Shown: piece after piece, positions 26,686 to 35,787 of the stretch
Numbering within the stretch: the first letter of the stretch is position 1
Layout: each line of letters starts with the position of its first letter
NCBI GenBank assembly: GCA_005116895.1
Contig: SWDO01000018.1
Coordinates: 12,892 to 63,809 of the forward strand
Length of the DNA: 50,918 nucleotides
Source: Nitrospira sp.
Lineage (GTDB): Bacteria; Nitrospirota; Nitrospiria; Nitrospirales; Nitrospiraceae
Direction: 5' to 3'
Position numbers and translations under genes: made by a program
Notes under the pieces: generated by a model
The model's input: only the letters and a program-made list of their open reading frames with translations
The model's database searches: none
What the model was told of the DNA's origin: nothing

Positions 26686-26796
26686 TTATTTTGCCAGCAT
26701 ATGAGTCGCCAGCAGAACCCCGCCCCACGCGATCGTATAGGCGAACAAGAACAGTTCCGTTGCCATCGCGCGCCGAAAATCACGCCACTTATTCAT
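26686..26796 (-). CDS. Very small membrane protein (36 aa)
   Basis: A strong GGAGGGGGG site lies 6 nt before the ATG at 26796. The product reads MNKWRDFRRAMATELFLFAY and then TIAWGGVLLATHMLAK, a short amphipathic start followed by one hydrophobic helix, so it should insert once into the inner membrane. No family can be named. The ribosome binding site is the best evidence, and the frame is free of strong rivals. Confidence 0.5.
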   Translation of the reverse strand: MNKWRDFRRAMATELFLFAYTIAWGGVLLATHMLAK

Positions 26797-26836
26797 GACC
26801 GTCCCCCCTCCCTCACTGCTCCAACAACGGTACAGT

Positions 26837-27052
26837 TCACCTTACGCTGCCTTTCGCAGCCCTGGCTGGAGGTGATCCAGGGACACGTGCGCGGTTCCGA
26901 CCCGGTTGACCGTGATTCAGGCGGTTGGCTTCAATCCCTGAGTCTGTCGTCTCCCCACACAACAGGCACCGCCACCCCAGCACAGAGTCCTGACTCGACA
27001 CTTCTCTCATGTCGACTTCAATCATCAACCCATGGCAGCGTGTACAATACAT
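26837..27052 (-). CDS. Small zinc-ribbon protein
   Basis: The 71-residue product starts MYCTRCHGLM and contains CLLC about 23 residues later, so two Cys-x-x-Cys pairs can form a zinc ribbon at the N-terminus. The C-terminal half is basic and Pro/Arg-rich. GAGGG lies 5 nt before the ATG. Proteins of this plan occur widely without known roles, and an RNA- or protein-binding adaptor is possible. Confidence 0.6.
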   Translation of the reverse strand: MYCTRCHGLMIEVDMREVSSQDSVLGWRCLLCGETTDSGIEANRLNHGQPGRNRARVPGSPPARAAKGSVR

Positions 27053-27214
27053 GGCGCCCTCAGTAATAGGCTCGCGCTACAACACCCTTCGCAACGTCGC
27101 GTTCCAGATGAGACAGGCATACACGGAATCTGCGGTGGTTCGAGGGAGACAATACCACCATACCTCCACTATGAAAGCCCACGGCCTGATCATGTCAGGC
27201 CTCCTTCCAGGCGA

Positions 27215-27802
27215 CTAGCACGCCTTGGCTGGATGGTTCGATGAGGCGACATTGAAGACCGCCAGATTCGGATGTTGGAACTCCAGCCGTTTCTCGCGTG
27301 TCTGAAACGCGCGATCCCCAATCGCCAACAGCTGCTGCTTATTGAGGAGCAAATCCCGCTTGTCGTACACCGCCCACTCGTACTCCTTCGTCATCGCAAG
27401 GGCATCGACCGGACAGGCTTGCACACACAGGCCACAAAACAAGCAGCGCGTCATGTCCATCCAATACTCACGCGCGTATCGTTTCGTCGGCTCCTCCGGC
27501 ACTTCGGCGCTCACCACGGCAATAACGCGAGAGGGACAGGCGGCCTCGCAGAGATCGCACCCGACGCACTTCTCGGTTCCATCGTCATACCGTAGCAAGG
27601 CCAACATACCGCGATAGTTATCCGGCAACACCCGCTTCTCGTGTGGATACTGCAGCGTGATCGGCTTGTAGTGAATGAGATGGCTCAGGGTCGACTTCAT
27701 CCCCACAGCAAGCTCATAGAAGGTGATCAGCTTGATCCACGCCTTGAATCCACGATACTGCCTTGCGAATCTCTCATTCAGCCTCATGCGTATTCTTTCC
27801 AT
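27215..27802 (-). CDS. nuoI: NADH-quinone oxidoreductase subunit I (orphan)
   Basis: This 195-residue protein has the two 8Fe-8S type motifs of NuoI, CVGCDLCEAACP and CLFCGLCVQACP, plus the NuoI start (a short basic N-terminus and a GMKSTLSHLIHYKPITLQYP segment). NuoI carries two 4Fe-4S clusters (N6a and N6b) in the peripheral arm of complex I. I chose the ATG at 27802 with GAGGGG 5 nt upstream. No other nuo gene lies here, so it is a lone copy, possibly a paralogue of one in a full operon. It may serve complex I or another ferredoxin-linked complex. Confidence 0.88.
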   Translation of the reverse strand: MERIRMRLNERFARQYRGFKAWIKLITFYELAVGMKSTLSHLIHYKPITLQYPHEKRVLPDNYRGMLALLRYDDGTEKCVGCDLCEAACPSRVIAVVSAEVPEEPTKRYAREYWMDMTRCLFCGLCVQACPVDALAMTKEYEWAVYDKRDLLLNKQQLLAIGDRAFQTREKRLEFQHPNLAVFNVASSNHPAKAC

Positions 27803-27866
27803 GACGCCCCTCTTGGCCCTCTCGTCGCCGTGGCGCGACCTCAACTTCTCCACTTGCGAGACCCAT

Positions 27867-28169
27867 TCAGAATTTGGGTGCCGATCGCAGCGTTTTTCTC
27901 ACTTCATCTTCACCTGCACAGCTTTGTTCAGCCAGCATGCGTTGCCCGGCACTGGCGAACGCAGGTATTCTGGCCATGCACGCCTTCAGCGTATCCTCCA
28001 CAGCACCTGAGGCCATGACGCCACGCTCTGCCAACGGAGCGAACCCCACAGCTCTTTCCACGAGCAGATCTGCCGCTTGAACAGATTGAGTCAACTCTAT
28101 CGACAATGCCGCGAACAGCACCACGGTTGAGACGACGACTCCAGATTGTGTGATCGTTGAAATTCTCAT
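27867..28169 (-). CDS. Small secreted protein, unknown
   Basis: This 100-residue protein has a signal peptide (VVSTVVLFAALSIELTQSVQA) followed by a mature part of about 67 residues with two Cys (LKACMAR and EQSCAGE). GAGGAGG lies 8 nt before the ATG at 28169, and the frame upstream of this ATG lacks support. It precedes nuoI by 64 nt on the same strand. No family recognised. Periplasmic location is inferred. Confidence 0.6.
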   Translation of the reverse strand: MRISTITQSGVVVSTVVLFAALSIELTQSVQAADLLVERAVGFAPLAERGVMASGAVEDTLKACMARIPAFASAGQRMLAEQSCAGEDEVRKTLRSAPKF

Positions 28170-28511
28170 GGTGACGACCTCCTCATATGTGTTAGGTGTC
28201 TCTGCGCGGCCACCCCAGGGCAGACCCACGCGATGGAGCGCCTGTGACCCGCGACATCGCCTACCCACTGAATGGGCACAGAAGACACGAAGTCTGTGGA
28301 ATGCGGCATTCGCATCTTGCACCGCCTAATCCGATGAGACTCACTATTGTCGAAGAAGCTGCGGAGACTGGGGAATCAGACGCGCGGGAAGGATGGGAGC
28401 GCGAGAGATGGGACAGTCGACGTTGCGGTGAACGTCACCTGATCACCCTACAAGTCCCCACTGTTGCTGTCAATGCTTCGGAATGGAGCTGGTCCTGTAA
28501 CGCAGTGATTC

Positions 28512-28523
28512 TATAGCGCTATA
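28512..28523. repeat. Perfect 12-bp palindrome (TATAGCGCTATA)
   Basis: A self-complementary 12-mer lies in the 28170-28789 gap upstream of the KimA-like gene and is followed by TTTCTTTTTC. It could be an operator. The rest of the gap shows no gene and only a weak -10-like TATAAT at 28702-28707. Confidence 0.4.
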
Positions 28524-28789
28524 TTTCTTTTTCAGACAAGCCTCATCAGTGCGTGAGAAGAGATATCGGGCACCTATTGTTTCTGTGCCACTACGCGCAG
28601 TCGCGCGCCGACTGCCTTAGCCAAACCACTTCATTTCTTGTCTCGTAGGATTTATTCCAACAGAGGAACGATTTTGGAAGCGCGGGCGTGGTCATCACAG
28701 ATATAATTGCCCCGGCCATGAATCTTTCGACCTATGGTCGAGAGCATCTGAATATTCATCCTCTAGGAAGTTTGTGCGATAATCACGTC

Positions 28790-30604
28790 ATGATTCTGAA
28801 GCGCTGGCTCGTCGGCGACCCACTCAAGACCGCCCAAGCAAGGCACGAACGGCTTTCTAAAACGATCGCCCTTGCTATCTTCTCATCAAACGCGATTTCC
28901 TCCGTCGCCTATGCCACGGAAGAAATCTTGCTGGTGCTCATCCTCGCCGGAACGGCAGCGGTCACCTGGTCGATCCCCGTCAGTCTCGCGATTCTGTTCC
29001 TCGTGTTGGTCCTGACCATCTCCTATCGCCAGATCATCTACCAGTATCCAGAAGGAGGCGGAGCCTATGTCGTCGCACGATCCAACCTTGGTGACCGGCC
29101 GGCTCTCGTAGCGGCGGCGGCGCTGATGATCGACTACGTCTTAACGGTGGCCGTCAGCGTTGCAGCCGGTATTGCCGCTCTTACGTCGGCGATCCCAAGT
29201 CTGTTCATCCACCGAGAAGCCCTGGGACTGGTCGCCATTCTCTTCATGATCGTCATGAATCTTCGTGGAGTTCGCGAATCCGGCAAGTTTTTCGCCATTC
29301 CAACCTATTTCGCTATTGGAGCATTGGGCATTCTTGTCGTCGTGGGAACAGCTCGATCGTTATTCAACTCTGGAGCACCCTCTCTCCCGTCCAGCCCTGT
29401 CGAGGCCGAAACACTGACCCTGTTCTTAGTGCTCCGCGCCTTTGCGGCGGGCTGCTCGGCCGTCACCGGCATGGAGGTCATTTCAAACGGGGTCAAAGCC
29501 TTTCGCCCACCAGAATCAAAAAACGCCGCGACGACCATGATCTGGATGTCGACCATCCTGGCTTCGCTGTTCATGGGCATCAGCTGGATGGCCTTTCACT
29601 ATGGCATCCTGGCCAAGGTGGATGAAACGGTGATCTCCCAACTGGCTCGTGTGACGTTCGGCACCGGTGCCATTTACTACGCCATACAGATCGGCACCAT
29701 GGCCTTGTTGGTGTTGGCGGCCAACAGCGCTTTCGCCGGATTTCCACACCTTGCGTCGATCCTGGCTCGCGATGGATTCATGCCCCATCAGATGGCCACC
29801 TTCGGCGATCGCCTGGTTTTCTCGAACGGCATCATCATCCTGGGGTTCCTCGCCTGCCTCTTGCTCGTCGTGTTCGAAGGCGATACGCACGCACTGATTC
29901 CGTTGTATGCCATCGGCGTGTTCCTGTCATTTACGCTCTCTCAAGCCGGCATGGTGAAACAATGGCTCGTCAAGAAAGGGACCCATTGGCAGACAAAACT
30001 TATTGTCAATGGAGTCGGCGCCGTGACGACCGGCATCGCAACGGTTATCATCGCCAGCACCAAGTTCATGCAGGGTGCCTGGATTGTTTTCCTGCTCATC
30101 ACGATCCTCCTCCTCATGTTTCAAGGGATTCGCTCCCACTATAAGGCCGTCACCGAACAGATCGCACTGGACCGTCGAGGTGAACGCCCTCCCTTGCCTC
30201 GACGCAATATCGTGATCATTCCGGTCAGCGGCTTGAATCGCGCCGTCATCCGTGGGTTGGACTATGCGAGAAGCCGGCCCGGTGAAATTCGCGCCGTGTT
30301 CGTTGACGTCGATCCAGCAGAAAGTGCCAAAGTCAAAATGCAGTGGGCTCAATGGGGAGGTGGTGTCAATTTGATTGCCCTCTCCTCGCCCTACCGCTCA
30401 GTCCTGGGATCGTTATTGGACTACGTTGAAGAAGTGCTCGAGAAGGACCCGGATGCCTGGATCACCGTCGTGATCCCTGAAATTCTTCCGGCGAGGTGGT
30501 GGCAGAACATTCTGCATAATCAGCGGGCCCTGATGCTGAAAGCGGCACTGCTCTTCAAAGATCGAGTAATTCTCATCGACGTTCCCTATCACCTGACGCG
30601 ATAA
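28790..30604 (+). CDS. KimA-like APC-superfamily permease (probable K+ uptake)
   Basis: From MILKRWLVGDPLKTAQ onward the product resembles KimA/YdaO-type transporters. The start has HERLSKTIALAIFSSNA and ISSVAYATEEILLVL, a pattern shared with KimA. About 12 hydrophobic segments lie between residues 40 and 500, and a cytosolic domain of about 150 residues follows with a ligand-like fold (RNIVIIPVSGLNRAVIRG). In Bacillus, KimA is a high-affinity potassium importer inhibited by c-di-AMP. Here the substrate is inferred from the family, and amino acid transport is the alternative. The frame begins 34 codons upstream at a GTG, but 28790 suits the conserved start better. Confidence 0.75.
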   Translation: MILKRWLVGDPLKTAQARHERLSKTIALAIFSSNAISSVAYATEEILLVLILAGTAAVTWSIPVSLAILFLVLVLTISYRQIIYQYPEGGGAYVVARSNLGDRPALVAAAALMIDYVLTVAVSVAAGIAALTSAIPSLFIHREALGLVAILFMIVMNLRGVRESGKFFAIPTYFAIGALGILVVVGTARSLFNSGAPSLPSSPVEAETLTLFLVLRAFAAGCSAVTGMEVISNGVKAFRPPESKNAATTMIWMSTILASLFMGISWMAFHYGILAKVDETVISQLARVTFGTGAIYYAIQIGTMALLVLAANSAFAGFPHLASILARDGFMPHQMATFGDRLVFSNGIIILGFLACLLLVVFEGDTHALIPLYAIGVFLSFTLSQAGMVKQWLVKKGTHWQTKLIVNGVGAVTTGIATVIIASTKFMQGAWIVFLLITILLLMFQGIRSHYKAVTEQIALDRRGERPPLPRRNIVIIPVSGLNRAVIRGLDYARSRPGEIRAVFVDVDPAESAKVKMQWAQWGGGVNLIALSSPYRSVLGSLLDYVEEVLEKDPDAWITVVIPEILPARWWQNILHNQRALMLKAALLFKDRVILIDVPYHLTR

Positions 30605-30606
30605 GC

Positions 30607-31686
30607 GTGAACTCTAAACAGTTCAAAGTGAAACGTGAAAAGTTTGAGAACCGCCTCTTCCCTCCCCTCCTTGCCAACTTTTTTGCCTTTGTACTTGTCT
30701 CTAGTTTTCTGACCGCGCAGTCATTCGCCTTCACCATCACAACCCCGGCAGCAGGGACCACCCTGACTGCGGGAAGCACCGTGATCGCGCGTGTCGATCC
30801 TGGGAATGACACCGGTATCGTGAAGGTCCGCTACTATTGGTACGGCGAACAAGACGATACCCTAGTAGAACAAGATGATTCGACGGCCACCGGTTCGATC
30901 GTCGCGCCAGTGGCGCTGATTGGATCAGCTGATCAGAGCCCACCCTTTGGCGGCCCACTCAAAGTTCCGCAAGATCGCATTGGACCGATGCGTCTTCTGG
31001 CGGTGGCCGAAATCTCTCGTGGACGATTAGGGCCCAGATCTGTCTTCGATGAAGTGATCGTGACGGTGAAACCCACTGCAGCTCTCATCACAATCGATTT
31101 CGAGACGGAGAAGCCCTTGCAACTGGGCCGGGCTGGACAATCATCCGCCTTCGGCCATGTCGATTCACTGGGCAAGGTTTTTGAGCTTCCCGTCGTCGCC
31201 GACTTTACCGATGGCATCACCCGGCGCATCAGCACACCCGCCAGCGGGACGAACTATGAGTCTTCAAATCAAAAAGTCATTAAAGTCCTGCCGGGGGGCC
31301 TCTTACAGATCGTCGGCAACGGCAGAGCCACCATCACCGTCACCAATTGTGGCAAACAAGCCCTACTTGATGTAGACGTAAATGTGAACGAGGAGCCGAA
31401 CGAACCACCGATTGCCGATGCCGGAGCAAACAAGTCCGTCAAAGCAGGATCCAGAGTGAAACTGAGTGGACTCAAAAGCCGTGATCCAGAAGGCGAAGCA
31501 CTCTACTACAGCTGGGACCAAGTGCGCGGCAGCAAAGTCTCGCTGCTCGATGCCAACAATTCCGAAGCCTCCTTCCTGGCACCAACTGTTTCGGAGCCGC
31601 GAATGTATCGATTTAAATTACGTGTGACAGATAGGAAGGGTGCAGACAGCTTGCCGGCGTTTGTGGATGTGACGGTGGAACCGTAG
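30607..31686 (+). CDS. Secreted PKD/Big-domain protein
   Basis: The frame starts with GTG 3 nt after the permease stop. The protein has a hydrophobic signal segment near residues 24-40 (FFAFVLVSSFLTAQSFA), then beta-sandwich regions. Residues about 150-255 resemble a bacterial Ig-like (Big) domain (SSNQKVIKVLPGGLLQIVGNGRATITV). Residues about 265-358 form a PKD/REJ-type domain (PPIADAGANKSVKAGSRVKL, then AFVDVTV). Such domains bind surfaces or other proteins. The first codons derive from an AG-rich stretch that looks like spacer DNA, so the true start is uncertain. A GTG at 30628 is an alternative. Confidence 0.7.
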   Translation: MNSKQFKVKREKFENRLFPPLLANFFAFVLVSSFLTAQSFAFTITTPAAGTTLTAGSTVIARVDPGNDTGIVKVRYYWYGEQDDTLVEQDDSTATGSIVAPVALIGSADQSPPFGGPLKVPQDRIGPMRLLAVAEISRGRLGPRSVFDEVIVTVKPTAALITIDFETEKPLQLGRAGQSSAFGHVDSLGKVFELPVVADFTDGITRRISTPASGTNYESSNQKVIKVLPGGLLQIVGNGRATITVTNCGKQALLDVDVNVNEEPNEPPIADAGANKSVKAGSRVKLSGLKSRDPEGEALYYSWDQVRGSKVSLLDANNSEASFLAPTVSEPRMYRFKLRVTDRKGADSLPAFVDVTVEP

Positions 31687-31689
31687 ACA

Positions 31690-31800
31690 ACTAGCAGGCT
31701 GCTGCAAATTCCGGCGGCGGCGTTCCCTGCCTTCGCCGGAGCGCTTCACGCAGGCAGGTCGCCTCGCTCAGAGGCTCAACGTACGCAACCATCAAGCTTG
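31690..31800. repeat. Candidate intergenic repeat element
   Basis: The 31687-32045 gap holds no gene. A GC-rich segment beginning CAGGCTGCTGCAAATTCCG (31694 on) and running to AGAGGCTCAACGTACG has the look of an interspersed intergenic repeat seen in Nitrospira genomes. Only one copy lies in this window, so repetition cannot be shown here. A translated frame on the minus strand (31691-31951) is probably the repeat read as protein. Confidence 0.35.
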
Positions 31801-32045
31801 TATAGAATTCACTCGCTTCCAAGACTTGCCTGCTCCTCCGTGACGAGATCCACGGACTTCGCCTGTCATGATCGTTTTGGAAGGATTGCATCGCGCTTCC
31901 AGCAACTTCGCCGTCGCATATTCCCTGTCCACAGTTTAATCGGAGCACCACAGTGAACTTGTTATGCGAGAGAGGAACTGCTAGGGTTGATTAGGACTGC
32001 ACAAATCTCCGCTGACTACTAACCAGTGCGTCTGAGGAGGTCACC

Positions 32046-34148
32046 ATGAGTGTGACAGAACAGCAGACGCGAAATTTCACACCAACCAGCCGCCTCCACA
32101 GTGGGCCTGGTACCCAAAAGAATACTGAGCAGGCAAAGGTGCCGCCAGGCAAGACGTGGCTCTGGTTCGTCCTCATCCTGCTCGCCAACTTCTTGGTCAG
32201 CCGGTTTCTGATCCCGAGCCCGGACGCGCCGGGGGCCGTGTCCTATACCTTCTTTAAGCAGGAGGTAGGGAAGCACAACGTTGCGGCGATCTACAGTCAG
32301 GGGGACACCATCACGGGCCGCTTCACGGCAGCGCTCACCTATCCGCCGGTGGGCGAAAAGGGTACGGCGTCGAGTGGCGAGATCAAAACCACAGACGAGC
32401 GTGGTGCGGTCTCCGGCAGCGCGCCTAAACCCATCAGTGTCTTCACGACTACCTTGCCCTCTTTCGTAGACCCAAGCTTGGAACAATTTTTAATCACGAA
32501 CGGGGTCGAGATCAGTGCGAAACCTATTGAAGAAGGTGGGAACCCATGGGCGACGATCTTTTTTAGCTTCGGCCCAGGCCTACTCTTCATCGGCTTTTAT
32601 ATCTGGCTCTTCCGTCGGGCTGCGCAGCAAGGCGGCGGCATGATGGGCGGAGGACTGATGGGCATGGGCAAGAGCAGAGCCCGCCGCTATGACCAGGAGC
32701 AAACTGCGAAGGTCACCTTCGAGGATGTTGCCGGCATCGACGAAGCTGAAAACGAGCTGGTCGAGATCGTGGACTTTCTCAAGGATACCAAGAAGTACAC
32801 CCGTCTCGGAGGGACGGCTCCAAAAGGCGTGCTGCTGGTGGGCGCGCCGGGGACCGGGAAGACGTTGCTCGCAAAAGCTGTGGCAGGAGAGGCGGGGGTG
32901 CCCTTCTTCTCGATGAGCGCCGCGGAGTTTGTGGAAATGATCGTAGGCGTAGGCGCAGCGCGGGTACGAGATCTCTTCAAAGAGGCACGCGAGAATGCCC
33001 CTGCGATTGTGTTCATCGACGAGCTCGATGCCATCGGGCGCGCACGTGGGCAGGTGGCGATTGGCGGATCCAGTGAGCAGGAACAAACCTTGAATCAGAT
33101 CTTGACCGAAATGGACGGGTTCTCGAGTCGGCAAGGCATCATCGTCTTGGCGGCAACCAACCAGCCGGACGTCTTAGACAAAGCGCTCCTGCGACCCGGG
33201 CGCTTCGACAGGCGCGTCGTGGTGAATCTCCCAGACCGGACAGGACGAGAGGCGATCCTGAAAGTCCATACCCGCCATGTCCCGCTCGCGAACGACGCCA
33301 TACTGGGAAACCTGGCAGCAATGACGCCGGGGCTCTCAGGGGCCGACCTGAAGAATCTCGTCAATGAAGCCGCATTACTGGGAGCTCGCCGCGACCAACA
33401 AGAGGTCCGCCACAAGGACTTCCTCGACGCGCTCGAGAAGATCGTGCTCGGCCCAGAACGCCCGATACTCATGAGCCGGTCGGACCGAGAACGGATCGCC
33501 TACCATGAGGGTGGACATGCCATCCTCGGTCTCGTGGTCCCTGGCGCCGATCCAGTGAACCGGGTCACGATCGTGCCACGCGGGCAGGCTCTCGGCGTCA
33601 CCTATCAGCGCCCCGACAGCGACCGCTACAACTATCCGGAAGCCTATTTACGTGCGAAAATTGTTGGCATGCTGGGAGGGCGGGCAGCCGAGGAGATTGT
33701 CTACGGGACCAGGACCACGGGGGCCGAAAACGACATTGAGCAAGCCTCCGGGCTCGCCCGCCGAATGGTCACGCGTTGGGGCATGAGTGACCGGCTTGGC
33801 CTCGTACAGCTCGCGCCAAGGGAAAACCCCTACCTGAGCGGCCTAAACGGGTACGGGGATGCGAGGCCGTTCAGCGAGGAGACGGCTCAAGTCATCGACG
33901 CCGAAGTGCTCAAGATTATCGGCGAGAGCTACGACGAGGCCCGGCGACTTCTCAGTGCGCATCGTAAGCAACTTGATGTGCTTGCCGAAGCCTTGCTCGC
34001 TCGCGAGACCCTCAACGAACAGGAGATTCTCGATGTGACTGGGCTCCCTCATGCGCCGGCCCTAGAGACTGGAATGTTGCCTCACCCCGGCGCTGGCAGC
34101 AGGAGTGTTGACTCCTCCCGTGAGGAGTCAGCAGCGCGACTATCATAG
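32046..34148 (+). CDS. ftsH: ATP-dependent zinc metalloprotease FtsH
   Basis: The 700-residue membrane protease has TM1 near residues 37-56, a long periplasmic region (about 58-175), TM2 near 178-195, and the AAA+ core. Walker A is GAPGTGKT (about 266-273) and Walker B is FIDELDAIG; the second region of homology follows as [19 protein letters not shown]. The M41 zinc site is HEGGH (487-491), with the third ligand in the [11 protein letters not shown] region (Asp about 563). It degrades misfolded and short-lived membrane or cytosolic proteins. GAGGAGG lies 5 nt before the ATG. The periplasmic region exceeds the 70 residues of E. coli FtsH. HflK and HflC lie at 21-23 kb. Confidence 0.95.
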   Translation: MSVTEQQTRNFTPTSRLHSGPGTQKNTEQAKVPPGKTWLWFVLILLANFLVSRFLIPSPDAPGAVSYTFFKQEVGKHNVAAIYSQGDTITGRFTAALTYPPVGEKGTASSGEIKTTDERGAVSGSAPKPISVFTTTLPSFVDPSLEQFLITNGVEISAKPIEEGGNPWATIFFSFGPGLLFIGFYIWLFRRAAQQGGGMMGGGLMGMGKSRARRYDQEQTAKVTFEDVAGIDEAENELVEIVDFLKDTKKYTRLGGTAPKGVLLVGAPGTGKTLLAKAVAGEAGVPFFSMSAAEFVEMIVGVGAARVRDLFKEARENAPAIVFIDELDAIGRARGQVAIGGSSEQEQTLNQILTEMDGFSSRQGIIVLAATNQPDVLDKALLRPGRFDRRVVVNLPDRTGREAILKVHTRHVPLANDAILGNLAAMTPGLSGADLKNLVNEAALLGARRDQQEVRHKDFLDALEKIVLGPERPILMSRSDRERIAYHEGGHAILGLVVPGADPVNRVTIVPRGQALGVTYQRPDSDRYNYPEAYLRAKIVGMLGGRAAEEIVYGTRTTGAENDIEQASGLARRMVTRWGMSDRLGLVQLAPRENPYLSGLNGYGDARPFSEETAQVIDAEVLKIIGESYDEARRLLSAHRKQLDVLAEALLARETLNEQEILDVTGLPHAPALETGMLPHPGAGSRSVDSSREESAARLS
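34109..34130 (+). repeat. Hairpin in the ftsH 3' end
   Basis: TGACTCCTC and GAGGAGTCA flank the loop CCGT, a perfect 9-bp stem within the last 15 codons of ftsH. No T-run follows. It could stabilise the message or act as a weak terminator. Confidence 0.4.
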
Positions 34149-34197
34149 AACAACGGACCGAGATCCACGGTGAGGGTCGGACCGAAGGAGGGTTGTA

Positions 34198-34275
34198 TGC
34201 CACGTCTTCGTCACACCATCGAACAGATTCTTGCCAAGCTGCGTGAGATGGAGATTGGAGAGCAAGTAGCTTAGC
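34198..34275 (+). pseudogene. IS3-family transposase OrfA remnant
   Basis: The 25-codon frame reads MPRLRHTIEQILAKLREMEIGEQVA and stops, which matches the start of IS3-family OrfA (commonly MPR-RHTPEQIIAKLREAE). A GAAGGAGG site lies 5 nt before the ATG. The helix-turn-helix that should follow is lost. It marks an old insertion event between ftsH and the DUF2059-type gene. The inverted ends of the element are not recognisable. Confidence 0.6.
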
Positions 34276-34353
34276 TAATGACACCAACGACCATCATATC
34301 CTGATCAGAGTCGGCTGGTGCTGGTGGTATCGGCAATATATAGGTGATGGATA

Positions 34354-34935
34354 CTACGCTCCCTGCTTTCCCTTGCCTTTTGCAACCACGGCGACGACCT
34401 GAAACAGTTTCTCGACTCGGGCCTTGTATTGATTCATGAATTGCTCCGTCCACATCTTGTTGTATTCGATGGCGGCACTCTTCTTCATACCTGCATCTTT
34501 TTCACCTACAGGAGAGGAATAGTGCGCAATGAGGCGATCCAGTTCGTCTTCACCGAAACTCCTCGAATAGGCTTGCTTCAAATGGTCGTGGAGGGACTCA
34601 ACCTGCCCGATTGATTTCCTGATGTCCTGCAAGAATGCGTCAAGAAGCCGTTCGATTTCCTTCTTTTTTTCCCCAGTCAGATTGGAATAGGTGCTCCCGA
34701 TAGACTTTCTTATTTGTTGCTCATATTCGCTCACATATTTCTGGGTCAGCGCGTCATATTCCGCCTCGAGCTCCGAGACTCGAATGAGCGTCAGCAGCTT
34801 CTCGACCTTGATGGTTTTTGCGTTCTCAAGGGCAGCCGTTTCATCCACGGCCATCACACCGGAACCGATCGTCACGAGACACCACCACACCACGAGAACA
34901 GCTTTCGCATCATGCGTGACCTTGAATTGACGCAT
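34354..34935 (-). CDS. DUF2059-type secreted protein
   Basis: The 193-residue protein has a signal peptide (AVLVVWWCLVTIGSGVMA) and a helical mature part. The C-terminal half carries the DUF2059 pattern (DELDRLIAHYSSPVGEKDAGM, then KMWTEQFMNQYKARVEKLF). DUF2059 proteins are periplasmic and poorly understood. I chose the ATG at 34935, with AGAGG 8 nt upstream. An alternative start lies 3 codons upstream. It is followed downstream only by the IS3 remnant on the other strand. Confidence 0.7.
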   Translation of the reverse strand: MRQFKVTHDAKAVLVVWWCLVTIGSGVMAVDETAALENAKTIKVEKLLTLIRVSELEAEYDALTQKYVSEYEQQIRKSIGSTYSNLTGEKKKEIERLLDAFLQDIRKSIGQVESLHDHLKQAYSRSFGEDELDRLIAHYSSPVGEKDAGMKKSAAIEYNKMWTEQFMNQYKARVEKLFQVVAVVAKGKGKQGA

Positions 34936-35074
34936 AGTCCTCACCTCTTACCGTCGAGTCTACATCGTACAGACCGATCGTCAAGGAATATAGAATGTTC
35001 GATCGTCAGGCGTCGCTCAACTCTCCGAGTATAGTTTCCACGGGCGTAGGGAAGTTCGGTGAGGCGATTGTCGG

Positions 35075-35470
35075 TTACTTTCGTCTACCGGTTTGAGACC
35101 GCAGCCAGCTTGTCAGCTTCTCTTTTCCTCGCTCGCCTGCGGCAACTTTCAGTATCACGGCTTCAAGCTTCTGCGGAGCCATGGTCAACTCAACGTCATT
35201 CGCAGACAAGAAGGCCAAGCCCGACATAACCGCCGCCCGTTTATTGCCGTCCACAAAAGGATGATTCTGGGCGATGTGAGACACATAGGCCGCCGCCATC
35301 GAGGCGAGATCTTTATGAAGATACGCACCACTAAACTGTTGACGAGGCATCGCGACGGCCGCGTCCAACAATCCATGATCTCTCACCCCGTGGGAGCCGC
35401 CGTCAATGTCAATGGTATCGCTGTGGAGCAACAGGACGTCGTCCACGCTGAGAAAGATGATGTCCTGCAC
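35075..35470 (-). CDS. doc: Doc-type (Fic/Doc) toxin
   Basis: The 131-residue protein has the Fic/Doc core motif HPFVDGNKRAAVM (HxFx(D/N)GNKR, His about residue 70) that transfers a phosphoryl or AMP group to a target. In Doc the target is EF-Tu, which is phosphorylated. The N-terminal GGSHGVRDHGLLDAAV is also typical of Doc. It starts with GTG three nt after the antitoxin stop and is co-translated with it. Unusually, the partner is an AbrB-type and not a Phd-type antitoxin. All catalytic residues appear present. Confidence 0.88.
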   Translation of the reverse strand: MQDIIFLSVDDVLLLHSDTIDIDGGSHGVRDHGLLDAAVAMPRQQFSGAYLHKDLASMAAAYVSHIAQNHPFVDGNKRAAVMSGLAFLSANDVELTMAPQKLEAVILKVAAGERGKEKLTSWLRSQTGRRK

Positions 35471-35473
35471 AGA

Positions 35474-35701
35474 TCAATCCGCCAAGCGCTTTAGCATCGG
35501 CCCATACCGCTTACGCAGATCCCTGATGATCGTTTTCATCCGTTCAGGCCCCACCCCGACATTGGCCGGTGTGACAACGAGCGCGTTCCCGCTCACTGTG
35601 ACTTGTAAGGGAGTCTCTTCTGTAATCCCTAACGCCTGCATCACCGGCTTTTCGATGATCAGCGCCGCGCTGTTCCCGTGTTTCTGCAATTTCTTGATCA
35701 T
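35474..35701 (-). CDS. AbrB/MazE-type antitoxin
   Basis: The 75-residue protein starts MIKKLQKHGNSAALIIEKPV, the swapped-hairpin AbrB fold that binds DNA, and ends in a helix (MKTIIRDLRKRYGPMLKRL) that likely binds the toxin. It directly precedes doc. A GAGGT site lies before the ATG, and a perfect 10-bp palindrome TGTTATAACA at 35723-35732 sits just upstream. That palindrome is a likely operator for autoregulation by the antitoxin-toxin complex. The binding itself is inferred. Confidence 0.82.
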   Translation of the reverse strand: MIKKLQKHGNSAALIIEKPVMQALGITEETPLQVTVSGNALVVTPANVGVGPERMKTIIRDLRKRYGPMLKRLAD

Positions 35702-35722
35702 GATTACCTCACGTCCTTACAA

Positions 35723-35732
35723 TGTTATAACA
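35723..35732 (-). promoter_or_regulatory. Palindrome likely to be the toxin-antitoxin operator
   Basis: TGTTATAACA is a perfect 10-bp palindrome 22 nt upstream of the antitoxin ATG, overlapping the region where its promoter should lie. AbrB-type antitoxins usually bind AT-rich palindromes of this kind. Confidence 0.45.
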
Positions 35733-35787
35733 CCTCCTCATGGTTGTCTAGACATCGAGATAACAACACGCTGGCATCGATGATGGG

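Noticed and set aside
28196..28516. 106-codon plus-strand frame in the 28170-28789 gap
   Set aside because: No ribosome binding site, biased composition and no recognisable domain.
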